From positions 379,781 through 443,780 of the forward strand of contig NZ_KB900609.1 of assembly GCF_000379105.1 (NCBI RefSeq): 64,000 bases of DNA, given 5' to 3'. The stretch's first letter is position 1, and each line of letters opens with the position of its first letter. Both the position numbers and the translations under genes were made by a program. The notes beneath the pieces were generated by a model, which did no database searches, was not told where the DNA came from, and worked only from the letters and a program-made list of their open reading frames with translations. This DNA comes from Methylobacterium sp. WSM2598 (GTDB lineage: Bacteria; Pseudomonadota; Alphaproteobacteria; Rhizobiales; Beijerinckiaceae). Positions 1 to 9,076 of the stretch are shown here, piece by piece.

Positions 1-831
1 CGCGGCCAGGATTGCAAGCGCTTCATGTTCCACATCGAGGGCGCCAACTCGATGTACGTGAAGGCGGTCGGCCGCTCGCTGGTCCAGGAGGGGCTGGTGA
101 AGGGCAAGCGCTGGTACTCGCTCACCGCCGACTACGCCTTCGGGCACGACCTCCTGCGCGTCGCCAAGGGGTTCATGCAGGGCAACGGCGGCAGCTTCGC
201 CGCGGACGAGCTCGTGCCGACCGACGCCACCGACTTCTCCGCCTACCTGATCAAGATCCGGCAGGCCAAACCCGACCTCGTAATCTCGAACCTCGCCGGC
301 AACCAGATCACCAACTTCCTCAAGCAGTACGCCGAGTACGGACTGCCCTTCCCGATCGCGGGCTTCGGCTTCGACACCGCGCTCGCCTGGGGCGCGGGCG
401 CGGGCAACTTCGCCGGCACCTGGCCCTGCCTGTGGCACCACAAGGTCGACACGCCCTCCGCCAAGGCCTTCGTGGCCGCCTTCACCAAGAAGTACGGCAA
501 GCCGCCCGAGAACCAGGCCTGGGGCGACTACAACGGCATCCGCATCGTCGCCCAGGCGATCCGCGAGGCGAAGTCGACCGAGGGGCCGGCCCTGGTCTCC
601 TACCTGGAGGGCGGCGCCAAGTTCGACGTGCAGAAGCCGCGCCCCGGCTATTTCCGCGCCCGCGACCACCAGCTGATCAGCGAGATGTACGCGATCACCG
701 CGCTGCCGGCCGACAAGGTGAAGGACAAGTGGGACATCTTCTCGTCCTCGCCGGCCCTGCCGGGGCCGAACGAGGACCTGGAGGTGCTGGCCCCGACCGC
801 CGAGGAGGCCGCCTGCAAGATGGAGGGGTGA
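1..831 (+). CDS. ABC transporter substrate-binding protein, branched-chain amino acid type (5' end outside window)
   Basis: The reading frame is open from base 1, so the signal peptide and N-terminal lobe lie upstream of the window; 276 residues remain. The sequence matches the type I periplasmic-binding fold used by LivJ-type proteins: a 'LTADYAFGHDLL' stretch near residue 40 of the visible part, then alternating beta/alpha segments ('PDLVISNLAGNQITNF', 'AWGDYNGIRIVAQAI'). It would bind the substrate in the periplasm and deliver it to the permeases encoded next. The gap of about 200 bp to livH has no obvious gene. The two enzymes further downstream suggest a beta-hydroxy or beta-keto acid, or a related organic acid, as ligand rather than leucine. 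That ligand is an inference; the family call is firm. Confidence 0.9.
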   Translation, partial: RGQDCKRFMFHIEGANSMYVKAVGRSLVQEGLVKGKRWYSLTADYAFGHDLLRVAKGFMQGNGGSFAADELVPTDATDFSAYLIKIRQAKPDLVISNLAGNQITNFLKQYAEYGLPFPIAGFGFDTALAWGAGAGNFAGTWPCLWHHKVDTPSAKAFVAAFTKKYGKPPENQAWGDYNGIRIVAQAIREAKSTEGPALVSYLEGGAKFDVQKPRPGYFRARDHQLISEMYAITALPADKVKDKWDIFSSSPALPGPNEDLEVLAPTAEEAACKMEG

Positions 832-1027
832 CGCGAAGTCCGGAACAGGGCTCTCGGCATTCGCACCGGGAGCCCGCGCGGCCGAGCGACGCTCCGCCCC
901 GGCGAAGCCGATTGCCGCATCGCGAGGCGATCAGCCGGACATCGCGTGAGGCGCGCGCCTCCGCCCCGGCGGCCGGGATCCCGTCCCGGCCGCTCCGCAA
1001 CCCCGTCCCTCCGACCGGACACGTCCC

Positions 1028-1906
1028 GTGATGCTCCTCACCCTCGCCGTCGAGCAGGTCGTGAACGGCCTGTTCCTGGGAGCGATCTACCTCCTGATCG
1101 CGCTCGGCCTGTCGCTGATCTTCAGCCTCGGCGGCATCGTGAACCTTGCGCACGGGGCGTTCTTCGCCGTCGGCGCCTACCTCACCATCGTGCTCTCGCC
1201 GAGCCTCGGCTTCTCCGGCGCGATCCTCGCCGCGCCGCTCCTCGTCGGGATCATCGGCCTCGCGGCCGAGCGGCTGCTCTTCCGCCGCTTCTACCGCTCC
1301 GACCCGATCCTCTCGCTTCTCCTGACCTTCGGCCTCGCCATGGTGGCCGAGCAGGCCCTGCGCATGATCTTCGGCGCGCCGCCGCTGCCCTACGGGATCC
1401 CGCAGGCGCTGCGCGGCCAGGTCTTCCTGGGCGACTTCATCCTCTCCCGCTACCGGCTGACCATCCTCGCCGCCGTGGTGGCGGCGGTCGCCGCGGTCTG
1501 GTTCCTCCTGCAGCGCACCACCTTCGGGCGCGTGGTGCGGGCCGGGGTGCAGAACCCCGACATGGTCGCGGCGCTCGGCATCTCGCTCAAGCCCTACATG
1601 GCGGCGGTGGTGTTCATCAGCGTCGCGCTCGCGGGGCTCGCGGGCGTGATGCTGGCGCCGATCACGGGCGTGCACCCGGCCATGGGCGCCGAGGTGCTCA
1701 CCGGCGCCTTCGTGGTCGTGGTGATCGGCGGCCTCGGCTCGTTCTGGGGCGTGGTCGTGGCGGCCCTGATCGTCGGCGTGGTGCGCGGCCTGATGGTCCT
1801 CGTCTATCCGGGCTTCGCCGAGGCCGCGATCTACGCGCTCATGGCCCTCATCCTGCTCGTCCGGCCGCGCGGCCTGTTCGGCGAGCGCATCCTGCGCTTC
1901 GAGTAG
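1028..1906 (+). CDS. Branched-chain amino acid-type ABC transporter permease (LivH family)
   Basis: A 292-residue hydrophobic protein of normal LivH length. It begins with a membrane segment ('GLFLGAIYLLIALGLSLIF') and carries the family hallmark 'GGIVNLAHGAFFAVGAYL' near residues 37 to 54, then several more helices. The conserved cytoplasmic loop that contacts the ATPase lies around 'RAGVQNPDMVAALGI' near residues 172 to 186. It forms half of the inner-membrane channel, with the LivM part of the next gene as the other half. The stop lies 10 bp before the next start, so the two are cotranscribed. The start ATG at 1028 directly follows a GTG, and no better alternative is visible. Confidence 0.92.
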   Translation: MMLLTLAVEQVVNGLFLGAIYLLIALGLSLIFSLGGIVNLAHGAFFAVGAYLTIVLSPSLGFSGAILAAPLLVGIIGLAAERLLFRRFYRSDPILSLLLTFGLAMVAEQALRMIFGAPPLPYGIPQALRGQVFLGDFILSRYRLTILAAVVAAVAAVWFLLQRTTFGRVVRAGVQNPDMVAALGISLKPYMAAVVFISVALAGLAGVMLAPITGVHPAMGAEVLTGAFVVVVIGGLGSFWGVVVAALIVGVVRGLMVLVYPGFAEAAIYALMALILLVRPRGLFGERILRFE

Positions 1907-1916
1907 GGACCGCCCG

Positions 1917-4439
1917 ATGACCCGCACCGATCGGCTCGCGCTCCCCCTCCTGGCGCTCGCCCTCGTCGTCCTGCCGCTCGGCCTGCAGGGGCTCGGCCTC
2001 ACCCTGACCACGGCCACCGACGTGGTGGTCTTCGCGGTGGCCTGCCTGGGCCTCAACATCCTGGTCGGGCAGACCGGCCTCGTCTCCTTCGGGCACGGCG
2101 CCTTCTTCGGCCTCGGCGCCTACGCGGCGGCGATCAGCCAGCGCGCCCTCTTCCCCGGCGGCCTCGTCGCGCCGGCCGTCTTCGCCCTCGCCTTCGTGGC
2201 CCTCGCCGCCCTCCTCGTCGGCCTGCTGATCCTGCGCCGCCGGGGCGTCTACTTCTCGCTTCTGACGCTGACCCTCTCGGCGCTGACCTTCACGGTGGCC
2301 TATCGCTGGACGGCGCTGACCGGGGGCGAGAGCGGCTTCGGCGGCGTGGTGCGGCCCTCCCTGCTCGGCATCGACCTCGACGCCCCGGCGACGTGGTACG
2401 CCTGCGTGGCGGTCGTCGGCTTCGCGGTGCTCTGCGGGCTCGCGCGGCTGCGCCGCTCGGCGGTCGGCAGCGTGCTGGAGGCGATCCGCGAGAACGAGCA
2501 GCGGGCCCGCTTCCTCGGCTACCCCACCGCCCGCTACAAGCTCCTCGCCTTCACGATCTCGGCGGCGGTGACGGGCCTCGCGGGCGTGCTCGAGGTCTTC
2601 ACCCACCGCTTCGCCTCGGCCGAGCCGCTCGGCACCGCCTTCTCGGGCGAACTCCTCGCCATGGTGGTGATCGGGGGCATGCGCAGCCTCGCCGGCCCGG
2701 CGATCGGCGCGCTGTTCTTCATCCTGTTTCGGGAACTGCTCTCGATCTGGACCGGCGACTGGCTGTTCTGGTTCGGCCTCCTGTTCATCGGCTTCATCCT
2801 GTTCTCGCCGGACGGGCTCGTCGGCATCGGCCGGCGGGTGCTGCGCCTGATCCGGCCGGCCCCGAGCGAGGACGCCGCGATGGCCGGCCGGCGGGCCGGC
2901 GCCCCCGAGAACCTGCCCGGCTTCCTGCGCCCGGACGGGGCGGTCGCGGGCGCGATCCTGCGGGCGAGCGGCATCGCCAAGCGCTTCGGCGGCATCCGGG
3001 CGGTGGAGGACGTCTCGATCGCGGTGCGCGACCGGACGCTGCACGCCCTGATCGGCCCGAACGGCGCCGGCAAGACCACGGCCTTCAACCTGATCTCCGG
3101 GATGTTCCGGCCCGATGCCGGCGACGTGACCCTGGAGGAGCGCTCGATCGCGGGGCTCGCCCCCGAGCGGATCTGCCGGGCCGGCCTCGGCCGCTCCTTC
3201 CAGATCACCAACCTGTTTCCGGCGCTGAGCGTCGAGGAGAATGTCCGCCTCGCGGTCCAGAGCCGGCATCCTGGCCGCTTCAATCCCTGGCGCGACGCCC
3301 GCCGGGACCGGGCGGTCGCCGCGGAGACGGCCGAGATCCTGCGCTGGCTCGGCCTCGCGGGGCTGGAGCGGGCGGAGGCCGGCTCCCTCTCCTACGGCGG
3401 CCAGCGCCTCCTCGACATGGGGGTGGCGCTCGCCACCAAGCCCCGCGTGCTCCTCCTCGACGAGCCGCTCGCCGGCCTCGCGGCGGCCGAGCGCGGGCGC
3501 ATCGGCGACATCATCAAGCGGGTCTCGACGGAGGTGCCGGTCTTGATGGTCGAGCACGACATCGACCGGGTCTTCCAGATCGCCGACGCCGTCACGGTGA
3601 TGAACGAGGGCCGCGTCCTCGTCGACGGCACCGTCGAGGAGGCCCGCACCAGCCCGGCGGTGCAGGAGGTCTATATCGGCTCGGGCACCGCCGCGATCGC
3701 CGCCAAGCCCCGCCCGAGCGCCGCGGGCGGCGGCACGCTCCTCTCCCTTGATCAGGTCGACACGTTCTACGGCAAGAGCCACATCCTCAACGGCGTCTCC
3801 TTCGCGGTGCACGAGAACGAGATCGTGGCGCTGCTCGGCCGCAACGGCGCCGGCAAGTCGACCTGCCTCAAGACGATCACCGGGATCGCGCCCCACGCCG
3901 CTGGCCGGATCCGCCTCGCCGGCGAGAGCCTCGACGGGCGCTCGGCCGCCGCCATCGCCCGGGCCGGCATCGGCTACGTGCCGCAGGGCAGGGGGCTCTT
4001 CGCGGGCATGAGCGTCGCGGAGAATCTCGAACTCGGCCGGCTGCGGCGGCGCACCGGGCACGGCGTGCACTGGGACGAGGAGCGCATCCTCGCCTATTTC
4101 CCGCGCCTGCGCGAGCGCTGGCGCACCCCCGCCGACTACCTGTCGGGCGGCGAGCAGCAGATGGTGGCGGTGGCCCGCGCCCTCTCGGGCGACACCCGCG
4201 TGCTCCTGCTCGACGAGCCCTTCGAGGGCTTGGCGCCGGCGATCGTCGAGAGCCTGTTCGAGACCTTCGACGCCCTGCGCCGCGAGGTCTCGATCGTCAT
4301 CGTCGACCACAACCTCGACCTCGCCCTGGCGCTCTCCGACCGGACCGTCGCGCTGGAGCGCGGCCGCGTCATGCATGTCGGCCCGTCGCGCGCGCTGCGC
4401 GACGACTTGGCCCTGCGCCGCCAGGTGCTGTGGCTGTAA
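1917..4439 (+). CDS. Fused ABC transporter: LivM permease, LivG ATPase and LivF ATPase in one protein
   Basis: One 840-residue frame holds three proteins that are usually separate. Residues 1 to about 305 are a LivM permease ('LNILVGQTGLVSFGHGAFFG' near 43). Residues about 345 to 585 are a LivG-type ATPase with Walker A 'GPNGAGKTT' near 380, signature 'LSYGGQ' near 492 and Walker B 'VLLLDEPLAG' near 512. Residues about 600 to 840 are a LivF-type ATPase with Walker A 'GRNGAGKST' near 641, signature 'LSGGEQQ' near 742 and 'VLLLDEPFEG' after it. Both nucleotide sites look intact. The summed length of separate LivM, LivG and LivF is about 800, so little extra sequence is present. LivM-LivG fusions are known; the triple fusion is less usual. 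With LivH and the binding protein it makes a complete importer. Confidence 0.92.
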   Translation: MTRTDRLALPLLALALVVLPLGLQGLGLTLTTATDVVVFAVACLGLNILVGQTGLVSFGHGAFFGLGAYAAAISQRALFPGGLVAPAVFALAFVALAALLVGLLILRRRGVYFSLLTLTLSALTFTVAYRWTALTGGESGFGGVVRPSLLGIDLDAPATWYACVAVVGFAVLCGLARLRRSAVGSVLEAIRENEQRARFLGYPTARYKLLAFTISAAVTGLAGVLEVFTHRFASAEPLGTAFSGELLAMVVIGGMRSLAGPAIGALFFILFRELLSIWTGDWLFWFGLLFIGFILFSPDGLVGIGRRVLRLIRPAPSEDAAMAGRRAGAPENLPGFLRPDGAVAGAILRASGIAKRFGGIRAVEDVSIAVRDRTLHALIGPNGAGKTTAFNLISGMFRPDAGDVTLEERSIAGLAPERICRAGLGRSFQITNLFPALSVEENVRLAVQSRHPGRFNPWRDARRDRAVAAETAEILRWLGLAGLERAEAGSLSYGGQRLLDMGVALATKPRVLLLDEPLAGLAAAERGRIGDIIKRVSTEVPVLMVEHDIDRVFQIADAVTVMNEGRVLVDGTVEEARTSPAVQEVYIGSGTAAIAAKPRPSAAGGGTLLSLDQVDTFYGKSHILNGVSFAVHENEIVALLGRNGAGKSTCLKTITGIAPHAAGRIRLAGESLDGRSAAAIARAGIGYVPQGRGLFAGMSVAENLELGRLRRRTGHGVHWDEERILAYFPRLRERWRTPADYLSGGEQQMVAVARALSGDTRVLLLDEPFEGLAPAIVESLFETFDALRREVSIVIVDHNLDLALALSDRTVALERGRVMHVGPSRALRDDLALRRQVLWL

Positions 4440-4453
4440 CGGGAGATCCTGCC

Positions 4454-5380
4454 ATGCCGAACGTCGCCCTCGTCGGAGCCGGCCTGATCGGCCGCTCCTG
4501 GGCCGTGGTCTTCGCCCGGGCCGGGTTCCGGGTCCGCCTCACCGACCGGGATCCGGCCGCGCGCGAGGCCGCGCCGGGCCATATCGAGGCGGCCCTGCGG
4601 CAGCTCTCCGCCCACGGCCTCGTCGCGGACGTCCCGGGCGCCCTCGCGCGCGTCAGCTGCCACGCGGCCTTGAACGAGGTGGTGGCGGGGGCCGACCTCG
4701 TCCAGGAGAGCGGGCCCGAGACCGTCGAGGCCAAGCGCGCGCTGTTCGCCGAGCTCGACGCGTTCTGCCCGCGCGAGACCATCCTGGCCTCCTCGACCTC
4801 GGCGATCGTCGCCTCCCTCTTCACCGAGGGCCTGCCCGGCCGCGGCCGCTGCCTCGTGGCGCACCCGGTCAACCCGCCCCACCTCGTGCCGGTGGTGGAA
4901 CTCTGCGGCGCGCCCTGGACCGATCCGGCCGCGATCTCCCGCGCCCGCGCCCTCTACGAGGCGGCGGGGCAGGTGCCCGTGACCGTGCACCGCGAGGTGG
5001 AGGGCTTCGTCCTCAACCGGCTGCAGGGGGCGCTGCTGTCGGAGGCCTTCCGCCTCGTCGCCGAGGGCGTGGTGAGCCCGGAGGATCTCGACAAGACGGT
5101 CTCGGAGGGGCTCGGCCTGCGCTGGTCCTTCCTCGGCCCCTTCGCGACGATCGACCTCAACGCGCCCGGCGGCGTGCCCGACTACGCCGCCCGCTACGGC
5201 GGATTCTACCGCCGCCTCGCCGCCGACCCGGCCCCGCCCCAGGTCTGGGAGGCGGAGAGCCTCGCGCGGATCGCGGCCGCTTGGCGAGGCGGTCCCGATC
5301 CGGCGAGCCAAGCCGAGCGCGCGCGCCGCCGGGACGCCCGCTTGGCCGCCCTGATGGCGCACAAGCGCGCCCAATCCTGA
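4454..5380 (+). CDS. 3-hydroxyacyl-CoA dehydrogenase family protein (lambda-crystallin / L-gulonate or carnitine dehydrogenase-like)
   Basis: The 308-residue protein opens with a Rossmann motif 'VALVGAGLIGRSWAVVF' (residues 4 to 20), carries the family's 'ESGPETVEAKRALFAELD' and 'AHPVNPPHLVPVVEL' segments, and ends with a C-terminal helical domain ('EGFVLNRLQGALLSEAFRLV'). Proteins of this length and pattern oxidise free beta-hydroxy acids with NAD (L-gulonate, carnitine, hydroxybutyrate) rather than the CoA esters handled by the fatty-acid complex. The start is ATG 4454 behind GGGAGA; an ATG at 4430 in the same frame lies inside the previous gene and has no such site. The following BKACE gene would cleave the beta-keto acid formed, so the pair reads as a dehydrogenase-cleavage module. 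The exact substrate is unknown; carnitine is one option. Confidence 0.82.
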   Translation: MPNVALVGAGLIGRSWAVVFARAGFRVRLTDRDPAAREAAPGHIEAALRQLSAHGLVADVPGALARVSCHAALNEVVAGADLVQESGPETVEAKRALFAELDAFCPRETILASSTSAIVASLFTEGLPGRGRCLVAHPVNPPHLVPVVELCGAPWTDPAAISRARALYEAAGQVPVTVHREVEGFVLNRLQGALLSEAFRLVAEGVVSPEDLDKTVSEGLGLRWSFLGPFATIDLNAPGGVPDYAARYGGFYRRLAADPAPPQVWEAESLARIAAAWRGGPDPASQAERARRRDARLAALMAHKRAQS

Positions 5381-5405
5381 GATGACCTGCCCGAAAGGAC
5401 CTGCC

Positions 5406-6335
5406 ATGGCCGCACGCAAAGTCGTCATCACCTGCGCCGTCACCGGGGCGATCCACACGCCCTCGATGTCGCCCCACCTGCCGGTCACGCCCGAGGAGAT
5501 TGCCGAGGCGGCGATCGGCGCCGCCGAGGCCGGCGCGGCGATCGTCCACCTGCACGCCCGCGACCCGCGCACCGGGAAGCCCGACCAGCGGCCGGAGGCC
5601 TTCCGCCCGTTCCTGTCGGTGATCAAGCAGCGCGCGAACTGCGTCATCAACCTGACCACCGGCGGCGCGCCCACCATGGGCATCGAGGAGCGCCTCGCCC
5701 CGGCCTCGACGCTCAAGCCCGAAGTCGCCTCCCTCAACATGGGCTCGATGAATTTCGGCCTCTACCCGATGCTGGAGCGCTTCAAGAGCTTCCGGCACGA
5801 CTGGGAGGAGCCTTACCTGGCCGGCTCCCGCGACCGCATCTTCAAGAACACGTTCGCGGACATCGAGCACATCCTGACCACCTGCGCCGAGAACGGCACC
5901 CGCTTCGAGGTGGAGTGCTACGATATCGGCCACCTCTACACGCTCGCCCACTTCGCCGACCGGGGCGTGATCAAGCCCCCGTTCTTCGTGCAGAGCGTGT
6001 TCGGGATCCTCGGCGGGATCGGCCCGCACCCGGAGGACGTGCTTCACATGAAGCGCACCGCCGACCGGCTGTTCGGCCGGAATTACCATTGGTCCGTGCT
6101 GGGCGCGGGCCGCAACCAATTGCCCATCGCCGCCCAGGCTGCCGCGATGGGCGGCAACGTGCGGGTCGGGCTGGAGGATTCCCTCTGGATCGGACCCGGC
6201 AAGCTCGCGCAGTCGAATGCCGAGCAGGTGACGAAGGTGCGCCAGATCATCGAGGGGCTGGGCCTGGAGATCGCCACCCCCGACGACGCCCGCGGCATCC
6301 TCGGGCTCAAGGGCGGCGACCGGGTCGGGTTCTGA
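5406..6335 (+). CDS. BKACE family (DUF849) beta-keto acid cleavage enzyme
   Basis: A 309-residue TIM-barrel protein of the family typified by 3-keto-5-aminohexanoate cleavage enzyme (Kce). The N-terminal 'VVITCAVTGAIHTPSMSPHLPVTPEEIA' region (given here as the family landmark, residues 5 to 32), the metal-binding 'VHLHARDP' near 48 and the C-terminal 'GGNVRVGLEDSLWI' near 255 are all typical. BKACE enzymes condense a beta-keto acid with acetyl-CoA, giving acetoacetate and a new CoA ester. The start is ATG 5406 after an AGGA-like site; an in-frame ATG at 5382 is less likely. The gene sits 25 bp after the dehydrogenase, and together with the upstream importer it suggests uptake and breakdown of a beta-hydroxy acid. 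Confidence 0.88.
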   Translation: MAARKVVITCAVTGAIHTPSMSPHLPVTPEEIAEAAIGAAEAGAAIVHLHARDPRTGKPDQRPEAFRPFLSVIKQRANCVINLTTGGAPTMGIEERLAPASTLKPEVASLNMGSMNFGLYPMLERFKSFRHDWEEPYLAGSRDRIFKNTFADIEHILTTCAENGTRFEVECYDIGHLYTLAHFADRGVIKPPFFVQSVFGILGGIGPHPEDVLHMKRTADRLFGRNYHWSVLGAGRNQLPIAAQAAAMGGNVRVGLEDSLWIGPGKLAQSNAEQVTKVRQIIEGLGLEIATPDDARGILGLKGGDRVGF

Positions 6336-6344
6336 GCGGGAGGC

Positions 6345-6381
6345 GGCGGCGGGTCGCGGGCCGGCGCCCGGACCCGCCGCC
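6345..6381. terminator. Hairpin between convergent genes
   Basis: An 11-bp perfect inverted repeat (arms 6345-6355 and 6371-6381) lies between the stop of the BKACE gene and the stop of the TonB receptor gene on the other strand. Its position fits a bidirectional terminator or transcription barrier. There is no T-run on either strand, so intrinsic termination is uncertain. Confidence 0.4.
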
Positions 6382-6391
6382 GGGCATCGGC

Positions 6392-8551
6392 TCAGAACGT
6401 GGCGCGCAGCGTCAGCATCACGTTCCTCGGATCCCCGTAGGTGTTGTAGGTGTTGAGGCCGCCGATCCGCGTGCGATAGACCGTGTCGAGCACGTTGTTG
6501 ACGGACAGGGTCGCTCTCAGGGTCCGGTTCACCGCGTAGCCGATCTGGAGGTCGAGGACCGCGTAGGGCGGCTGGAAGCGGACCGGAACGCGTCCCTGGT
6601 CGGAGGTGGTCGAGGCGGCGACGAGGCCGAGACCGACGAAGACGCCCCGCAGCGGGCCGTCCTGGACGTCGTATTGCGACCACAGCTTCACGCTGTGCTT
6701 GGGCAGCCAGTTCGTCAGGCGCGCGCCCGTCCGGGAATCGTCCCTCAACAACTCCGTCCGGGCATAGGTGTAGCCGGCCACAGCCTGCCAGCCCGGGAGA
6801 AGCTCGCCCGAGACCTCGACCTCGACGCCCTCGCTCCGCGCCTTGCCGAGGGCGACGGAGTAGTTCGGGTGGGCCGCGTCGTCGAAGGCGCGGTTGACGT
6901 CGTCGATCCGGAACAGCGCGGCGGAGGCCTGCAGGCGCCCCTCCAGGGCCTCACCCTTCAGGCCGACCTCGTATTGCGTGCCGACCCGGGGATCGATGAC
7001 GCCGCTCGGCCATTTCGGATCCGTCTGCGGAAGGAAGATGTCCGCGTAGCTCGCATAGGCGTTGAGCCCGGGCGTGAGTTCGTAGACCAGCGCCCCGTAG
7101 GGCGAGGGCCGCGCCGTGACCGACGTGTCGGTCTCCCAGGGGGTGCCGCGGCTCGGGGCGGCGGCCCGGGAGCGGGCCTCGTAGGAGGAGAGGCGCCCGC
7201 CGAGGACGAGCGTGAGCGGGTCGAGAAGGCGCAGCCGCGTCTGGCCGTAGACGCCCCACTGCTCTTGCAGGTTGCGGCTCCCGCGGGTGAACGGGCCGAA
7301 CGGCTCCGCCACGCCGGCATTCGGGTCGAAGATGTTGCCGTCCACCTGGGGGTAGTTCACGCGCCGGCCGGCCTGCGACCAGGACATGGCGTTCATCCCG
7401 AGCAGCACCTCGTGCCGGCGCCCGAACGCCTCGACCGGTCCCTGCACGGAGAGGTCGGCCCCCTCCCGGTCGTAGCTCCAGATGCTCCAGCGCCGCGCAT
7501 ACTTGGCATTGCCGGCCGGATCGGTGCCGGTGACCGGGTACGCGTCCTTGAACGCGAAGTCCTGCAAGCGGCGGACATAGGCGGCTCTGAGCACCCATTC
7601 GCCGAACCGGTGCTCGAGTTCGGCCGCGTATTCCTGGGTCGTCCACTGGTTCCTGGCCCAGGCCGGGTAGGGGTTGGTGTCGCGGGGCACGCGCAGGAAG
7701 CGCCGGGTCGCGGCATCGGCCGGGAGGCCCGAGAAGGACGGCGAGAGGTCGCTCTGGCGGACGGCCGAGAGCGACAGGGTGGTCCGGGGCGTCAGGTCGA
7801 TCGAGATCATGCCGGCGCCGAGCCCGCGCGTGCCGTGCCCGTCCCGGAAGGAGGAGTCGCGGTCGGTCCCGGCCAGGATCCCCCGCCAGCGCACGCCGCT
7901 CTCCCCGCCGAGCGGCCCCGTGAGGTCGAGTTCGACGCGCTTGTTGGCCCAGGAGCCGTAGCTGGTCGCCAGGGAGGCGCCGAAGGTCTCCCGAGGACGC
8001 TTCCTCACGAAATTGACGACGCCGGCGGGCTCACCCTGGCCCAGGAGCAGCCCGGCGGGCCCGCGCAGCACCTCGATCCGGTCGTACAGCACCGTGTCGA
8101 GTTGCTGGTAGCCGCTCAGCCCGCCGAGCACCGGAACGCCGTCGGACATCGCCTGCGGGTCGTAGCCGCGGATGAGGTACTGGCTCTGGGACGGCTCGTT
8201 CGAGATCCGGGTGACGCCCGTGGCGCGGGCCAGCGCCTCGTCGACCGTGGTCAAGGTCTGGTCCTCGATCTGGCGCCGGGTGACGACCGAGATCGAGTGC
8301 GGAACGTCGATGCGGCGCACCGGGGCCTTGCCGGCGACGGTGACGGCATCGCTCGTGAAGGAGCCGCTGCCCTCGGTGGTCGCGCCGTCGCGCCAACCGG
8401 CGATGATCAATTCCGGCAGCGCCAGGACGTCGGCGGGCGCCGGCCGCGCCGGGGCTTCGGTCCCGGTCGGGCGCGGCGCGGCAAGGGCCGGTGCGCCCGC
8501 AGCCGCCAGGGTGAGTAGCGCCGCGCTCCTCAGGATGCGATCGATTGTCAT
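6392..8551 (-). CDS. TonB-dependent siderophore receptor
   Basis: A 719-residue outer-membrane receptor. A signal peptide (residues 1 to about 25, 'LLTLAAAGAPALAA') is followed by a plug domain (about 65 to 180) with 'VPHSISVVTRRQIEDQ' and 'YLIRGYD', and then a 22-strand barrel ending in 'LRATF' with a terminal Phe, as expected for BamA recognition. 'RIEVLRGPAGLLLGQGEPAG' is the classic plug-end motif of the FpvA/FhuE-type ferric siderophore group. The start is ATG 8551 with GGGAGAG five bases upstream; the open frame continues 33 codons further but without a binding site. It follows the DUF2946 gene by 120 bp on the same strand, so both are probably one iron- or metal-linked unit. Confidence 0.93.
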   Translation of the reverse strand: MTIDRILRSAALLTLAAAGAPALAAPRPTGTEAPARPAPADVLALPELIIAGWRDGATTEGSGSFTSDAVTVAGKAPVRRIDVPHSISVVTRRQIEDQTLTTVDEALARATGVTRISNEPSQSQYLIRGYDPQAMSDGVPVLGGLSGYQQLDTVLYDRIEVLRGPAGLLLGQGEPAGVVNFVRKRPRETFGASLATSYGSWANKRVELDLTGPLGGESGVRWRGILAGTDRDSSFRDGHGTRGLGAGMISIDLTPRTTLSLSAVRQSDLSPSFSGLPADAATRRFLRVPRDTNPYPAWARNQWTTQEYAAELEHRFGEWVLRAAYVRRLQDFAFKDAYPVTGTDPAGNAKYARRWSIWSYDREGADLSVQGPVEAFGRRHEVLLGMNAMSWSQAGRRVNYPQVDGNIFDPNAGVAEPFGPFTRGSRNLQEQWGVYGQTRLRLLDPLTLVLGGRLSSYEARSRAAAPSRGTPWETDTSVTARPSPYGALVYELTPGLNAYASYADIFLPQTDPKWPSGVIDPRVGTQYEVGLKGEALEGRLQASAALFRIDDVNRAFDDAAHPNYSVALGKARSEGVEVEVSGELLPGWQAVAGYTYARTELLRDDSRTGARLTNWLPKHSVKLWSQYDVQDGPLRGVFVGLGLVAASTTSDQGRVPVRFQPPYAVLDLQIGYAVNRTLRATLSVNNVLDTVYRTRIGGLNTYNTYGDPRNVMLTLRATF

Positions 8552-8671
8552 GAGTCTCTCCCGACGGCGCATGGGCGCGTCGCGTGACGGGGCGCGCCGG
8601 ATCGCGCGGACCGGCACGGATTCGCGAAGGGCGCGCGGGACCGCGGTCACCGGCAGCGCATGCAGTCGGAA

Positions 8672-9076
8672 TCAGACGGGGGCGGGTGGGGCGCGGGCCC
8701 GGATCCAGTCGAGGCGCCGCCGCCGCGCCAGCGGGGCGAGGCGAGGGCGTGCAGCGACCCGTCCGGGCGGATGGGGGCAGGGCAGGGCGGGCGCCACCGA
8801 CGGCGGAGCGAATCCGCCCGCGGCCACGAGTTGGCAGAGGCCGCAGGGATCGCCGTGGAGTGCCGGGGGGGCCTCGGGCCGGTCGCGCGAGGCGCCGGAA
8901 TGGTGATCCGGACCGCAGATGACGAGGCGCGCGAACGGGTCGAACGTCGCGCGGACGACCGCCGCGGTGGCGCCCCCGGGGGCGATGATCTGAACGATCA
9001 CCGCCAGCCAGCACAGCAGAGCCGGACCTATTCGCTGGAATATTTTCAGGATGCGACTCAGATGACCTAAGGTCAT
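8672..9076 (-). CDS. DUF2946-like small membrane/exported protein upstream of TonB receptor
   Basis: A 134-residue protein with an N-terminal hydrophobic segment ('ALLCWLAVIVQIIAPG') and a short His/Cys-rich region ('VICGPDHHSG', 'GDPCGLCQLV'). This layout is typical of DUF2946 proteins, which usually sit next to TonB receptors, copper genes or both. Role unknown; metal binding by the Cys/His residues is an inference. The start ATG at 9076 lies inside a perfect 17-bp palindrome and has no clear ribosome binding site, so the true start may differ. The C-terminal third is Arg/Pro-rich and poorly conserved in style. Confidence 0.65.
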   Translation of the reverse strand: MTLGHLSRILKIFQRIGPALLCWLAVIVQIIAPGGATAAVVRATFDPFARLVICGPDHHSGASRDRPEAPPALHGDPCGLCQLVAAGGFAPPSVAPALPCPHPPGRVAARPRLAPLARRRRLDWIRARAPPAPV

